This document shows positions 1 through 10,594 of a stretch of 64,000 nt of DNA, piece after piece. Each line of letters starts with the position of its first letter. Position 1 is the first letter of the stretch. The notes beneath the pieces were generated by a model. The model worked only from the letters and a program-made list of their open reading frames with translations, did no database searches and was not told where the DNA came from. The stretch comes from Bordetella genomosp. 2 (GTDB taxonomy: Bacteria > Pseudomonadota > Gammaproteobacteria > Burkholderiales > Burkholderiaceae_B), in the NCBI RefSeq assembly GCF_002261345.1, contig NZ_NEVT01000003.1, positions 1,240,001-1,304,000 on the forward strand, read 5' to 3'. Both the position numbers and the translations under genes were made by a program.

Positions 1-1
1 G

Positions 2-1168
<1,167 letters not shown>

Positions 1169-1273
1169 GCCCCATCCGCCGCGTGCGGGCACGCCGCCCG
1201 CCGGGTTATCATTTCCAGGCCGCCGCCGGCCATGCCGGTGAGCGGCCTTTTCGTATTCTCAGGAGAACAGCGC

Positions 1274-1825
1274 ATGAGCGTGCCCGCCAACGACGACAGC
1301 CACCTGTGGGTGACGTGGGATGAATACAACCGCCTGATCGAACGCCTGACACTGCAGGTCTACCAATCGGGCTGGGAGTTCGATCTGATCCTGTGCCTGG
1401 CGCGCGGCGGCGTGCGCGTGGGCGACGTCATGTCGCGCATTTTCGACGTGCCCCTGGGGATCCTGGCCACCAGCAGCTACCGCGAGGCGGCCGGCACCAA
1501 GCAGGGCGACCTCGACATTGCGCAGTTCATCACCATCACCCGCGGGGCGCCGGCCGGCCGGGTGTTGCTGGTGGACGACATGGTCGACACCGGCCTGACC
1601 TTCAACAAAGTCCAGGTCCATCTGCGGGAGCAATTCCCCGAAATCTCGGAATTGCGCAGCGCCGTGCTCTGGTGGAAAGGGCATTCGCAGGCCACCCCGG
1701 ACTACTATGTCGCCAAGCTGCCCACCAATCCCTGGATCCACCAGCCGTTCGAAGACTACGACAGCCTGCGCCCGCACCAGCTGGAAGCCTGGATCCGCAA
1801 AGGCTCTTCGTCGACCCAAGAATAA
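1274..1825 (+). CDS. Phosphoribosyltransferase (xanthine/guanine type)
   Basis: 183 aa type I phosphoribosyltransferase that would transfer PRPP ribose-phosphate to a purine base. The PRPP-binding motif VLLVDDMVDTGLTF lies near residues 97-110, and an N-terminal CLARGGVRVGDVMSR segment matches the PPi loop. The ATG at 1274 is preceded by AGGAGA at 1260-1265, which selects it over the upstream in-frame ATG at 1232. It follows purA closely, in keeping with purine salvage. The exact base (xanthine, guanine or hypoxanthine) cannot be fixed from sequence. Confidence 0.85.
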   Translation: MSVPANDDSHLWVTWDEYNRLIERLTLQVYQSGWEFDLILCLARGGVRVGDVMSRIFDVPLGILATSSYREAAGTKQGDLDIAQFITITRGAPAGRVLLVDDMVDTGLTFNKVQVHLREQFPEISELRSAVLWWKGHSQATPDYYVAKLPTNPWIHQPFEDYDSLRPHQLEAWIRKGSSSTQE

Positions 1826-2087
1826 GGGACACATTTGGCCGAACGTGGGGGCCTAGCCGGTTTTCCGTTGAGGATCTCGCCAAAGCTGGCTCCGCGTGCT
1901 AAACTCGCGGATTACCGCTAAACCTCGTTAGGTACTGCCCCAGGGCGCGCCTTTGGGTTTGGGGCTTGAAATTTGCTGTTTTGGCCGTTTGGAACAACAA
2001 TCAAGCCAAATGTGCCGATCAGGCTCCAAGCCAAAGCGTCCTGTGTGTCCAACCTTTTTTGTTATTCCAAACCAGGCCTGCCACTTT

Positions 2088-2300
2088 ATGCCTATTGTCC
2101 GACTGAAGGAAAACGAACCGTTCGAAGCCGCGCTGCGCCGCTTCAAGCGCACCATCGAAAAGACCGGTCTGCTCACCGAACTGCGCTCGCGCGAGTTCTA
2201 CGAGAAGCCCACGGCCGAGCGCAAGCGCAAGCATGCTGCCGCCGTCAAGCGCCACTACAAGCGGATTCGTAGCCAACAACTGCCGCCCCGCCTGTATTGA
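2088..2300 (+). CDS. rpsU: 30S ribosomal protein S21
   Basis: 70 aa basic protein of the small ribosomal subunit, needed for initiation on natural mRNAs. The sequence starts [19 protein letters not shown] and continues with the family's Arg/Lys-rich helices ([17 protein letters not shown]). The ATG at 2088 matches the family N-terminus; no strong Shine-Dalgarno is seen. It is first in the classic rpsU-dnaG-rpoD macromolecular synthesis cluster, with dnaG only 21 bases downstream. The 262 bases before it are AT-richer than the surroundings and show no other gene. Confidence 0.97.
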   Translation: MPIVRLKENEPFEAALRRFKRTIEKTGLLTELRSREFYEKPTAERKRKHAAAVKRHYKRIRSQQLPPRLY

Positions 2301-2307
2301 TATTTTC

Positions 2308-2335
2308 GATTCCAGAATCTATTGATTCCAGAATC
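2308..2335. repeat. Tandem 12-bp palindrome across the dnaG start
   Basis: GATTCCAGAATC occurs at 2308-2319 and again at 2324-2335, 16 bases apart. Each copy is itself a 5+2+5 inverted repeat. The second copy covers codons 1-5 of dnaG. It could be an operator or an RNA element tuning dnaG translation inside the rpsU-dnaG transcript. Function is not known. Confidence 0.6.
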
Positions 2336-4388
2336 ATTCATTCAGGATTTGCTCGCCCGGGTCGACGTCGCCGACGTCGTCGGGCGATACGTGCAGTTGC
2401 GAAAGGGCGGCGCCAACCTGCTTGGCCTGTGCCCTTTCCACAACGAAAAAAGCCCCTCGTTCACCGTCAGTCCCACCAAGCAGTTCTACCACTGCTTCGG
2501 TTGCGGCGCGCACGGTAGCGCCATCACGTTCCTGATGGAGCACACGGGGGCAAGTTTCCCCGAGGCCGTGCGCACGCTCGCCGCCTCGGTGGGAATGACA
2601 GTCCCCGAAGAAAACCGCAGCCCGCGCCAGCAGGCCGAATCCGCGCGCCGCAAGGCCGAGGAATCGCGCCATACGCAGGTGCTGGACGCCGCGCAGGCGC
2701 ATTACCTGCGCCAATTGCGCGCCTCTCCGGCCGCCATCCAGTACTTGAAGCAGCGCGGCCTGACCGGCGAGATCGCGGCCCATTTCGGCCTGGGCTGGTC
2801 GGGCACCGACCGGCATGGGCTGGCCCAGGTCTTCGACAATTACGATGATCCGACCCTGGTCGAAGCCGGGCTGGTGATCGAATCGGAAGACGGGCGCCGC
2901 TATGACCGTTTCCGCGAGCGCGTGATGTTTCCCATCCGCAACGCGCGCGGCAGCCTCATCGGATTCGGCGGGCGCATCATCGGCAAGGGCGAGCCCAAGT
3001 ACCTGAACTCGCCCGAAACGCCGCTGTTTTCCAAAGGCCAGGAGCTCTACGGGCTCTGGGAGGCGCGCCAGGCGATCCGCAAGGAAGGCCTGGTCATCGT
3101 GGTGGAAGGCTACATGGACGTGGTCGGGCTGGCCCAGCAAGGCATTGCCAATGCCGTGGCCACGCTGGGCACCGCCACCACTCCTGATCATGTCAAGAAG
3201 CTGCTGCGCGCCAGCGACAAGGTCGTCTTCAGCTTCGACGGCGATGCGGCTGGCCGCCGTGCCGCCTGGCGCGCCCTGCAGGCTTGTCTGCCGGTGCTGC
3301 GCGACGATATCTCGATCCGCTTCCTGTTCCTGCCGGCCGAACACGACCCGGACTCCTACGTGCGCGAGCTGGGGGCCGAGGCGTTCCGGGCCTGCCTGAC
3401 CGAGGCCATGGCCTTGTCGCGCTTCCTGCTGGAAGAACTCGCCTCGCGCCACAATCTCGACGAAGCGGAAGGGCGGGCCAGTTGCCTGCACGAGGCCCGG
3501 CCGCTGCTGGCTGCCATTCCGGAATGCGCATTGCGCCTGCAGATCGAGCGGGAAATGGCGCGCCAGGTGCAATTGACGCCAGAAGAAATGGCCCAGATCC
3601 TCGCGCAGGCGCCGGCCCGGCCATATGCCCCGGCGCCGGCCGCCTCATCCGGCGCCGGTAAGGCCGCGCCGCAGGCCGCCGCGGGTCCGGTCGATGACTA
3701 TCCGCATTTCGACGGGCCGCCGCCGGATTTCGACTACGAGCCGCTGGATGCCGGCTATGTCGATGGTCCGCCGCCGGGGGCCGAGTTCGGCGAGCCGGCC
3801 CGCGAGAACTGGGGCGGCCGGGGCCAGCGCGGCTGGCAGGGCGGCAAAAAAAGCGACTGGCAGGGCGGCAGGAAGGGCGACTGGCAGCCGGGCAGGGGCA
3901 AAGGCAAGGGCGAGTGGCGCGGACGGCGCGAGGGCGACGTGGGCGGCTATGAGGGCCGGCGCGCCATGCCGTCGCTGGCCAAGCGGCTGCTCGCCTTGCT
4001 GCTGGCGCATCCCGAGCTCGTGGACAGCATGGGCGACCAGCAGCTTGAAGTCCTGGACAAGGGCCCCCATCTAGGACTGGTAAGGGATCTGATCATGCTG
4101 GCCCAGGCCAGCGGTGCCCGTCACGTGGGCGCCTTGCTGGAGGCCGCGGAGCCGGATTCCGACCTCGCCACGGTGTTGAAGGGCATGCGTGCCGACCTGC
4201 TGGCCCAGGAAGACCTCCCGAACCCCCAGGCCGAATGGGATGACGCGCTGCGCCGCATCGAATTCGATGCCGTGCGTACGGAAATGGCGGGATTGGCCGC
4301 CGCGGGGCTGTCTTCGGACGATGCGCGCGAGCGCTACCAGGAACTGTCCGCGCGTCTGACAGTCTTAAAAGGTGGTGGAATCCGCTGA
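2322..4388 (+). CDS. dnaG: DNA primase
   Basis: Synthesises RNA primers for replication, working with the DnaB helicase. 688 aa, longer than the usual ~580-640. N-terminal CHC2 zinc ribbon (C37, H40, C58, C61 in CPFHNEKSPSF and FYHCFGCGAHG), RNA-polymerase core with FGGRIIG and LNSPETPLF, Toprim motifs VEGYMDVVGL (about residue 262) and SFDGDAAGRRAAW (about 305), then a low-complexity Gly/Lys/Trp-rich stretch (about 490-545) before the C-terminal helicase-binding domain. The start is a TTG at 2322, because MIPESFIQDLLAR aligns with the family N-terminus and no in-frame ATG gives it. No clear Shine-Dalgarno is present, so translation may be coupled to rpsU 21 bases upstream. Confidence 0.96.
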   Translation: MIPESFIQDLLARVDVADVVGRYVQLRKGGANLLGLCPFHNEKSPSFTVSPTKQFYHCFGCGAHGSAITFLMEHTGASFPEAVRTLAASVGMTVPEENRSPRQQAESARRKAEESRHTQVLDAAQAHYLRQLRASPAAIQYLKQRGLTGEIAAHFGLGWSGTDRHGLAQVFDNYDDPTLVEAGLVIESEDGRRYDRFRERVMFPIRNARGSLIGFGGRIIGKGEPKYLNSPETPLFSKGQELYGLWEARQAIRKEGLVIVVEGYMDVVGLAQQGIANAVATLGTATTPDHVKKLLRASDKVVFSFDGDAAGRRAAWRALQACLPVLRDDISIRFLFLPAEHDPDSYVRELGAEAFRACLTEAMALSRFLLEELASRHNLDEAEGRASCLHEARPLLAAIPECALRLQIEREMARQVQLTPEEMAQILAQAPARPYAPAPAASSGAGKAAPQAAAGPVDDYPHFDGPPPDFDYEPLDAGYVDGPPPGAEFGEPARENWGGRGQRGWQGGKKSDWQGGRKGDWQPGRGKGKGEWRGRREGDVGGYEGRRAMPSLAKRLLALLLAHPELVDSMGDQQLEVLDKGPHLGLVRDLIMLAQASGARHVGALLEAAEPDSDLATVLKGMRADLLAQEDLPNPQAEWDDALRRIEFDAVRTEMAGLAAAGLSSDDARERYQELSARLTVLKGGGIR

Positions 4389-4978
4389 ATGCGGTAGAAT
4401 CAAAGGTTTTCCAGCGGCTTTGTAGTTGTTTTTTACGCTGGCACGATTTTGAAACGGGTTTTCCGCGTGGGGGCTAGCCTTCGGCGGAAAGCCATGCAGA
4501 GACGATAACAAACCGGGTTGGGCTGGTCAGCACGCCATCATGGCACCAGAGCCGGCACGAAACAGGCTGAATGATACTGAAGCCGCCCCTCCGGGTTTGT
4601 TACATTATGGTGGCAAGTTGCGCAGTTCGGCGAAGGTTTGGCTGGCAGCGTTGCAGGTACGGAGCTGTGTCTATCGCAAGCAGCTTGGGGCCAGGCCCTT
4701 CAAGCTGACAGAGCCTGTCGCAGGCACGACAGCCCCCGCAACGCCCCGAACTCCGTTCGAACGAATTCGCGATACCAGCACGCCCCTGGGCCCGCCGGCC
4801 AGAAGGGACGACGGTTGGGCCTGGCAGGGCCCGCGCTGCGGCCAACGCGGCGCACGCGGCTTCGGCGCGCTTGCCTGTTTTACCCGCATCGGCTCGGTTG
4901 CGGCGCTTCGGCGCGCGCAACCGGGCCTTGCGGTGCAATGACTCCCAATCACGGGTTGCGACGACCACGGAAGCGACT
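4389..4978 (+). other. dnaG-rpoD intergenic region, 590 bases
   Basis: No protein family was recognised on either strand. The region is less GC-rich just after dnaG, and GC-rich with purine-skewed stretches toward rpoD. It probably holds an rpoD promoter and leader: a TAGAAT box at 4394-4399 is a possible -10 but has no convincing -35. A 133-codon open frame at 4540-4941 has unnatural composition and was not called. Confidence 0.5.
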
Positions 4979-7237
4979 ATGACCAGAACATCAGGCAAAA
5001 CCTCCCCTGCAAACGATGCGGCCGACACCCCGGTCAAGGCGGCCAAGCGCGCCGTGAGCATGGCGGCGGAAAAGGCGCCTGCCAAGGCGGCCGTGAAGGT
5101 CTCCAAGACGGCAACCAAGACTGCCGCCAAGAAGGCGGCCAAGCCGGCCGCGGCTACCGACAAGGCGGCCGCCAAGACGCGCGCCAAGAAAGCCGAAGAC
5201 AAGCTGGCCGACCTGGTCGGCGGCGCCCGTCCGTCCAGCGGCCGTCGCCCTGGCCGTCCCGCCAAGAACGCCAACAATGACGCCGATACATTCGACGATC
5301 CGATGGATGGCGAAGGCGAAGTGCTGCCCGACCTGAAGCCGCCCAAGCGCGGCGGCAAGCGCGGCAAGGCCGACCCCAAGGACCTGATCGCGCGCGGCCC
5401 CGTCTCGCCCGAAGAATACGAGGCCCGTCGCAACCGGCTCAAGCAGCTCATCAAGCTGGGCAAGGACCGCGGCTACCTGACCTACGGCGAGATCAACGAC
5501 CATCTGCCCGACGACCTGGTCGACGCCGAAGCCATCGACGGCATCATCAGCACGTTCAGCGACATGGGCATCTCGGTCTACGACCAGGCGCCCGATGCCG
5601 AAACGCTGCTGATGAGCGAGAACGCCCCGGTCGCGTCCAACGACGACGACGTCGAGGACGAAGCCGAGGCCGCGCTCACCACGGTCGACTCCGACTTCGG
5701 CCGCACCACCGACCCGGTGCGCATGTACATGCGTGAAATGGGCTCGGTCGAGCTGCTGACGCGCGAGGGCGAAATCGAAATCGCCAAGCGCATCGAAGAC
5801 GGCCTGAAGCACATGGTGATGGCCATTTCCGCATGTCCCACCACCATCAACGAGATCCTCAGCCACGTCACGCGCGTGCGCGAGGGCCAGGCGCAAATCG
5901 ACGAAGTGGTCGACGGCCTGGTGGACCCCGAGGACGGCGAAGAGTACGCCGGCGCGGGCGTGACCGCCGACGAGGACGAGAACGACGACGGTCCGGCCGG
6001 TGGCATGTCGAGCAAGCAGCTCGAGGACCTGCGCGTCAAGGCGCTGGCCAAGTTCGACGAAGTTGCCAAGCAGTTCGAGAAAATGCGCCTGTCGTACGAG
6101 AAAGAAGGCTACAAGTCCGACTCGTACATCAAGGCCCAGGAAGCCATCCTGAATGAACTGATGGGCATCCGCTTCACCGCCAAGATGGTCGAGAAGCTGG
6201 CCGACACGCTGCGCGCGCAAGTCGAAGAAGTGCGCCAGCTCGAGCGCGCGGTGCTGCACACCTGCGTCGATCGCGCCGGCATGCCGCGCAGCCACTTCAT
6301 CAAAGTCTTTCCGGGCAATGAAACCAATCTCGATTGGGTGCTGCAGGAAGTCGCGCTGGGCCAGCCCTACGCCGAGACGCTCGAGCGCCAGGTGCCGGCC
6401 GTGCAGGAACTGCAGCAAAAGCTCATCGACCTGCAGACCCGCGTCGTGCTGCCGCTGAAGGACCTGAAGGACGTCAACAAGCGCATGGCCACCGGCGAAG
6501 CCAAGGCCCGCAAGGCCAAGCGCGAAATGACCGAGGCCAACCTGCGCCTGGTGATCTCTATCGCCAAGAAGTACACGAACCGCGGCCTGCAGTTCCTGGA
6601 CCTGATCCAGGAAGGCAACATCGGCCTGATGAAAGCCGTGGACAAGTTCGAGTACCGGCGCGGCTACAAATTCTCCACGTACGCCACGTGGTGGATCCGC
6701 CAGGCCATCACGCGCTCCATCGCGGACCAGGCGCGCACCATCCGCATTCCGGTGCACATGATCGAAACGATCAACAAGATGAACCGGATCAGCCGCCAGA
6801 TCTTGCAGGAAACCGGCGCCGAGCCCGATCCCGCCACCCTGGCGCAGAAGATGGACATGCCCGAGGACAAGATCCGCAAGATCTTGAAGATCGCCAAGGA
6901 GCCGATCTCGATGGAAACCCCCATCGGCGACGACGACGACTCGCACCTGGGCGATTTCATCGAGGATACGTCCACCCTGGCGCCCTCGGACGCGGCCCTG
7001 CATGGTTCCATGCGCGACGTGGTCAAGGAAGTGCTAGACTCGCTTACCCCGCGCGAAGCCAAGGTCCTGCGCATGCGTTTCGGCATCGAAATGAGCACCG
7101 ACCAGACCCTGGAAGAAGTGGGCAAGCAATTCGACGTCACGCGCGAGCGCATCCGCCAAATAGAGGCCAAAGCGCTGCGCAAGCTGCGCCACCCCAGCCG
7201 GGCAGACAAACTCAAGAGCTTCCTGGAAGGGCAGTAA
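4979..7237 (+). CDS. rpoD: RNA polymerase primary sigma factor (sigma-70)
   Basis: Housekeeping sigma factor directing RNA polymerase to -35/-10 promoters. 752 aa, long for the family because of an N-terminal Lys/Ala-rich extension (about residues 1-100, repeated AAKKA and KAAVK units). Region 1.1 follows ([21 protein letters not shown]), then the non-conserved domain, region 2 ([57 protein letters not shown] is recognisable at 6540-6712), region 3 ([18 protein letters not shown]) and region 4 helix-turn-helix ([20 protein letters not shown]). The ATG at 4979 has GGAAG upstream. It is last in the rpsU-dnaG-rpoD cluster; a tRNA follows 7 bases after the stop. Confidence 0.97.
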   Translation: MTRTSGKTSPANDAADTPVKAAKRAVSMAAEKAPAKAAVKVSKTATKTAAKKAAKPAAATDKAAAKTRAKKAEDKLADLVGGARPSSGRRPGRPAKNANNDADTFDDPMDGEGEVLPDLKPPKRGGKRGKADPKDLIARGPVSPEEYEARRNRLKQLIKLGKDRGYLTYGEINDHLPDDLVDAEAIDGIISTFSDMGISVYDQAPDAETLLMSENAPVASNDDDVEDEAEAALTTVDSDFGRTTDPVRMYMREMGSVELLTREGEIEIAKRIEDGLKHMVMAISACPTTINEILSHVTRVREGQAQIDEVVDGLVDPEDGEEYAGAGVTADEDENDDGPAGGMSSKQLEDLRVKALAKFDEVAKQFEKMRLSYEKEGYKSDSYIKAQEAILNELMGIRFTAKMVEKLADTLRAQVEEVRQLERAVLHTCVDRAGMPRSHFIKVFPGNETNLDWVLQEVALGQPYAETLERQVPAVQELQQKLIDLQTRVVLPLKDLKDVNKRMATGEAKARKAKREMTEANLRLVISIAKKYTNRGLQFLDLIQEGNIGLMKAVDKFEYRRGYKFSTYATWWIRQAITRSIADQARTIRIPVHMIETINKMNRISRQILQETGAEPDPATLAQKMDMPEDKIRKILKIAKEPISMETPIGDDDDSHLGDFIEDTSTLAPSDAALHGSMRDVVKEVLDSLTPREAKVLRMRFGIEMSTDQTLEEVGKQFDVTRERIRQIEAKALRKLRHPSRADKLKSFLEGQ

Positions 7238-7244
7238 GTTTCCT

Positions 7245-7323
<79 letters not shown>

Positions 7324-7351
7324 AAAAATACCTGTGAAATCAGGAATTGCC

Positions 7352-7376
7352 GCCGCCAGCAATGGCGGCTTTTTTT
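7352..7376 (+). terminator. Rho-independent terminator after rpoD-tRNA
   Basis: Stem GCCGCC/GGCGGC (7352-7357 with 7364-7369), 6-base loop, then a seven-T run at 7370-7376. Ends the rpoD-tRNA transcript. Confidence 0.85.
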
Positions 7377-7523
7377 GGCCCTGCTGTGACCAAAATGTGA
7401 CTGTTTGGCGTGGTTGGTCGGGTGCGGGGGCGGGGCGACGTTGGCATACCTTTGAATCGCGGGAGGCCCGAGCCTCACGGTTCAGTCGCGGCTGGCGGGA
7501 AAAGACCAGTTGTGGGTCAGTGC

Positions 7524-7838
7524 TCAAGCCGGCGCCACGGTATCGTGACGGCGTCGGCAGTGACGAAATGCTTTGAGTGCGTTTCGATTTGGCGCGACCA
7601 GAGTCACCGAAGCTTGGCCTTGCGCCAGATAGACCTGATCATCCCATTTCAACGACAGAATCTCGTTCGCGCGCATATCAATAAATGCTGCGAGCAGTGT
7701 AGCCATCCGCACCCGATCCATGGCGAAGGATGCGACCAAACTGCTGATGGCAAGCCTGGACTTCAGGCGTACGCGAACGTTTGTAGGTGGGTCGATCGGG
7801 AGCGCGCCGTGCTCGTGGTTAAAGAACGTACAGGACAT
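7524..7838 (-). pseudogene. Tyrosine integrase remnant
   Basis: An open frame whose middle reads MRANEILSLKWDDQVYL, like the first catalytic-Arg box of phage-type tyrosine recombinases (usually LRxGEILxLKWxDVDL). The N-terminal arm-binding part and the C-terminal HxxR...Y boxes are not found nearby, so it is a fragment. It sits about 200 bases past a tRNA, a classic integration target, in an AT-richer stretch without other solid genes. The assignment rests on one motif and is tentative. Confidence 0.35.
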
Positions 7839-8089
7839 CCGACTAACTGTTTAACGCCTAATATGCGGCGTGCCCAAGCCTGGTGTCGTATCGCGTTTCC
7901 TTCGCACAAATTAAGAAATCGGGCAGTTCATGTCCCTGTTCGGCGATAGGGGTATACCGCGCGGCGGGAAGTGCTTCTTCATTTCATCACACTTTGGCTT
8001 GCGCAGCCCCAGATACTAATCGGAGCCATGGAACCAACGCACGTCGATCGTTCCGGTACGGGCGCGTACGGCGTAGTCACGAATAGGGG

Positions 8090-8368
8090 TCACGGCTCAC
8101 GCCGGCTTGAATGTTTGGAGGTGTACGCCGTGCCCGGCATGGATTCTGCATGGGCTGCCATCGTACGGAGTAGATCACCCGCCTCAAGGAATCGGCGTTC
8201 TCCTCCCCGCATATCTGCTTCTTCAGCACAGAACGCCAACCGAGCACGGAGTTCTCCAGGCTCCAGGCGATCAGCGAGGCAAGAGGCGAGCATTACTAGT
8301 CCGGTACGCAATGCGAATAGCTTTGCCGAAACCTCGTCTTCTTCTTGGTTAGGGTCGTAAGGGGGCAT
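8090..8368 (-). CDS. Hypothetical 92 aa helical protein
   Basis: Not recognised. The ATG at 8368 opens MPPYDPNQEEDEVSAKLFAL and the rest is amphipathic helix (LASCLADRLEPGELRARLAF, FLEAGDLLRTMAAHAE) with a natural amino-acid mix, so it looks like a real protein rather than antisense noise. The Shine-Dalgarno is weak. No signal peptide or membrane segment. It lies alone in the decayed patch after the tRNA and could belong to the former island. Confidence 0.45.
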   Translation of the reverse strand: MPPYDPNQEEDEVSAKLFALRTGLVMLASCLADRLEPGELRARLAFCAEEADMRGGERRFLEAGDLLRTMAAHAESMPGTAYTSKHSSRREP

Positions 8369-8397
8369 GCGACACCGTCTTATCGTATATAAACTGG

Positions 8398-8505
8398 ATG
8401 TTACGAAAAATTCTTGTTTGCGGCAATCCTCGTGGTTCCTATGTTGGCATCGACGATTTCGGTGTGCCTGCGGATACTTTCGACGCAAGACCTGCCTGGC
8501 GTTGA
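8398..8505 (+). CDS. Possible 35 aa protein
   Basis: ATG at 8398 to TGA at 8503-8505, divergent from the 92 aa gene. The translation (MLRKILVCGNPRGSYVGIDD and on) has balanced composition, but there is no Shine-Dalgarno and no family match known to me. It may be the start of a truncated gene. Confidence 0.2.
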   Translation: MLRKILVCGNPRGSYVGIDDFGVPADTFDARPAWR

Positions 8506-8836
8506 AAGCACCCCAACCCAGTTGGGGATTCGGTTAAGAGGACACATGGAAGCGGTGCTGTTGTCATTGTCGCCTGCCACCGAACCCCCGTTCGGCTACA
8601 AGTTTCGAAACGGGAGTCTATTTCGTCGGCGCGATTACTCCTATGGGGAACTTTAGCCACTTATTTTCGGTAGAGTATTCTGCGATGGCGAGCACAGCTT
8701 GGAGGGGCATTTTGTCTATCGGCAAGCATGTTGTCCGCTATTGCAATTCGCAATTTCTGAAGAGCATCGTGGCGGGGGGCTGGGGTCGGTTGCTCGGTCA
8801 TGTAAACTCGTCCAGTTGCTACCATTCTCTCCAATC
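8506..8836. other. Gene-free AT-richer stretch
   Basis: No protein, RNA or repeat feature could be supported here. Base composition is lower in GC than the flanks, as in the rest of 7.3-8.8 kb, consistent with remains of a foreign insertion. Confidence 0.4.
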
Positions 8837-9031
8837 ATGCGCCTCCTGATCGCCCTAATCCTCCCCTGGCTGACCTTCTTCACCATCGGCCGCCCCATAG
8901 CCGGCATCATTTGCCTGATCCTGCAAGTGACGCTCATCGGCTGGATTCCCGCCACGATCTGGGCGGTGTACGCGCTCAGCCAGTACAAGACCGACAAGAA
9001 AATCGAGAAGGCGCTGGGTCAGAGAGGCTGA
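8837..9031 (+). CDS. Small membrane protein, YqaE/Pmp3-like
   Basis: 64 aa with two hydrophobic segments (about residues 3-15 plus 20-30, and 33-48) joined by a short turn, and a charged tail ending KTDKKIEKALGQRG. The LPWLTFFTIGRP...GWIPATIWAVYAL pattern resembles the YqaE/Pmp3 (UPF0057) proteolipid family of stress-linked inner-membrane peptides. The ATG at 8837 is the first one before the hydrophobic segment. Its last 13 bases overlap the end of the convergent DUF2243 gene. Confidence 0.6.
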   Translation: MRLLIALILPWLTFFTIGRPIAGIICLILQVTLIGWIPATIWAVYALSQYKTDKKIEKALGQRG

Positions 9032-9864
9032 TCGCTCGAGCGCCCACCTGGGCGCAGCCACGCGGAACATCCCGCAGGGCTGAATGTTCCGCTGACGTAC
9101 ATGGCGCCATGGCGGTATAGCGTCAGGCGGCTGGGAGGATCGGCTGCCGCGATGACCCAGACGGCGCCCTGCGGGTCCACCCATAGTATCCGGGCTGCCG
9201 TGCCGTCCAGTGCGGCAAGCAAGTCCGCCGCCGAGGCGCCCGGCCGCAGCACTATGGCGGTCGTATTGGCGCTGGCATTGGCTCTGACGGGATAAGCGTT
9301 CAACGCACCGGCTGCGAATGCCTGAGCCACGACCAGCATTGCGATCGCGGTCCCCCCTGGACCAGAGGCCGTTCCACTGCCGCCCCTCCTGCGCAGGCGC
9401 AGGCCGATGACCAGCGGCACCACCCCAAACAGGACCAGCCATGCGACGTCCCAAGGCAGGGGATGTGCCACGTCGATGCGGATCCGGTGAATGCCGATCA
9501 GCCAATGCGAAAGCAGCGCATCCAGCACGTGCCAGACACCGAAGCCGATCCAGAAGTTGGCGATGAACCGTCGGTTGGCTCCCGGCCTGGCCAGGTGCGA
9601 GCGTGCCCGGTACAGCTGCCACAGCCCGACCACCGCGATTGCATACATGCCGGCATGGAACAGTCCGTCCGCCATGACCTGGACACGCAGGTCGGCGAAG
9701 GCGCCGGTGCGCAGGCCCGATAGCAAGTGGTGCCATTGCAGGACCTGGTGCAGCAGGATGCCGTCGAAGAAACCGCTCAATGCGAATCCCAGGCTGTACG
9801 CCGCCCAGTCGAATCTTTGGCTGAATGGCCGGAATCGGGCGGCATCGGCCGCCGAGATGTTCAT
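9019..9864 (-). CDS. DUF2243 family membrane protein
   Basis: 281 aa. The N-terminus carries the DUF2243 hallmark GFFDGILLHQVLQWHH (about residues 29-44), followed by several membrane segments (GMYAIAVVGLWQLY, ANFWIGFGVWHVLDALL, VAWLVLFGVVPLVIGL, AIAMLVVAQAFAAGAL) and a soluble C-terminal domain. The conserved His residues suggest metal or haem binding, but the family has no established function. The ATG at 9864 overlaps the stop of the preceding ferritin-like gene (ATGA), so the two are translationally coupled in a leftward operon with the ferritin-like genes. Confidence 0.75.
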   Translation of the reverse strand: MNISAADAARFRPFSQRFDWAAYSLGFALSGFFDGILLHQVLQWHHLLSGLRTGAFADLRVQVMADGLFHAGMYAIAVVGLWQLYRARSHLARPGANRRFIANFWIGFGVWHVLDALLSHWLIGIHRIRIDVAHPLPWDVAWLVLFGVVPLVIGLRLRRRGGSGTASGPGGTAIAMLVVAQAFAAGALNAYPVRANASANTTAIVLRPGASAADLLAALDGTAARILWVDPQGAVWVIAAADPPSRLTLYRHGAMYVSGTFSPAGCSAWLRPGGRSSDQPL

Positions 9865-10583
9865 GTCGCCTCGCGGGCCACGCATTCCCGCAGCCAGTGC
9901 TGGACGATGGCCTGGTGGCGTGCTTCGGCCGCCAGGGCCTCGGTGCAGCGGGCCACCAGATCATCATGGCCGTGCTGCCTAGCCAGATCCGTGAGCAATT
10001 CCCACGAGGCATGGTCGGTCAGTTCGGCAGTCAGCAAGGCTTCCAGGCTCTGTGAAAGCGTTGTGCGAGGGTCGGTAATCACCTGTATCAATCCCATTGC
10101 GGCTACGGCGCTGACGTCGGCGCCGGGCGTCTGCGCGGTGGGGTCCGCGCCCAGGTCCTGGATGATCTGGGCAAGCATGTGGAAATGGCTTTCTTCTTCG
10201 TGGCAGATCTTGACCAGGTCGGCGCGCAGTTCGGTGTCGCGGTCATCGTGCGCGGCGTCCACCTTGACCAGCATGGCCTGGTATAGCCTCACGCCGGAAC
10301 GCTCGTAGGCCAGTCGCTGCCCCAGCTTGTCGATCAATACTTCCGGATTGCGCCCGGCGAGTTTGCCGGCTGCCGTAGCCAGCCAGCCCTTGCCCGTCGC
10401 GGGCACAGGCACCGATCCTAGCCGTTCGGCCGCCTCAATGTAGGTGGCTCGCAGGGCCGCCGCCTCCTGTAAGTCGCCGGGATCAGGGCCATGCTGTTCC
10501 GCGAATTTCACCTGCATCGGCCCTTGAATGGGTGACATCTGCATGCCGGTACGGTTCATGCCGGTCTTGACGGTGCGTTCCAT
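9861..10583 (-). CDS. Ferritin-like diiron protein
   Basis: 240 aa. Two ExxH motifs typical of four-helix diiron proteins are visible (EESH near residue 130 and EARH near 223), plus helices with further Glu ligand candidates (LAYERSGVRLYQ, AELTDHASWE). AGAGGA sits 7 bases before the ATG at 10583 and only 1-2 before the ATG at 10589, so the later start MERTVKTGMN is preferred. It is in the middle of a leftward operon after a second ferritin-like gene; the stop overlaps the DUF2243 start. Iron or peroxide handling is inferred, not shown. Confidence 0.7.
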   Translation of the reverse strand: MERTVKTGMNRTGMQMSPIQGPMQVKFAEQHGPDPGDLQEAAALRATYIEAAERLGSVPVPATGKGWLATAAGKLAGRNPEVLIDKLGQRLAYERSGVRLYQAMLVKVDAAHDDRDTELRADLVKICHEEESHFHMLAQIIQDLGADPTAQTPGADVSAVAAMGLIQVITDPRTTLSQSLEALLTAELTDHASWELLTDLARQHGHDDLVARCTEALAAEARHQAIVQHWLRECVAREAT

Positions 10584-10594
10584 GGTCATTTCCT

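Noticed and set aside
4540-4941. 133-codon frame upstream of rpoD
   Set aside because: No motif, poor composition, likely leader or spacer.
4991-7003. Long antisense frame over rpoD
   Set aside because: Mirror of rpoD codon use in GC-rich DNA; no family motif and His/Gly/Leu-heavy composition.
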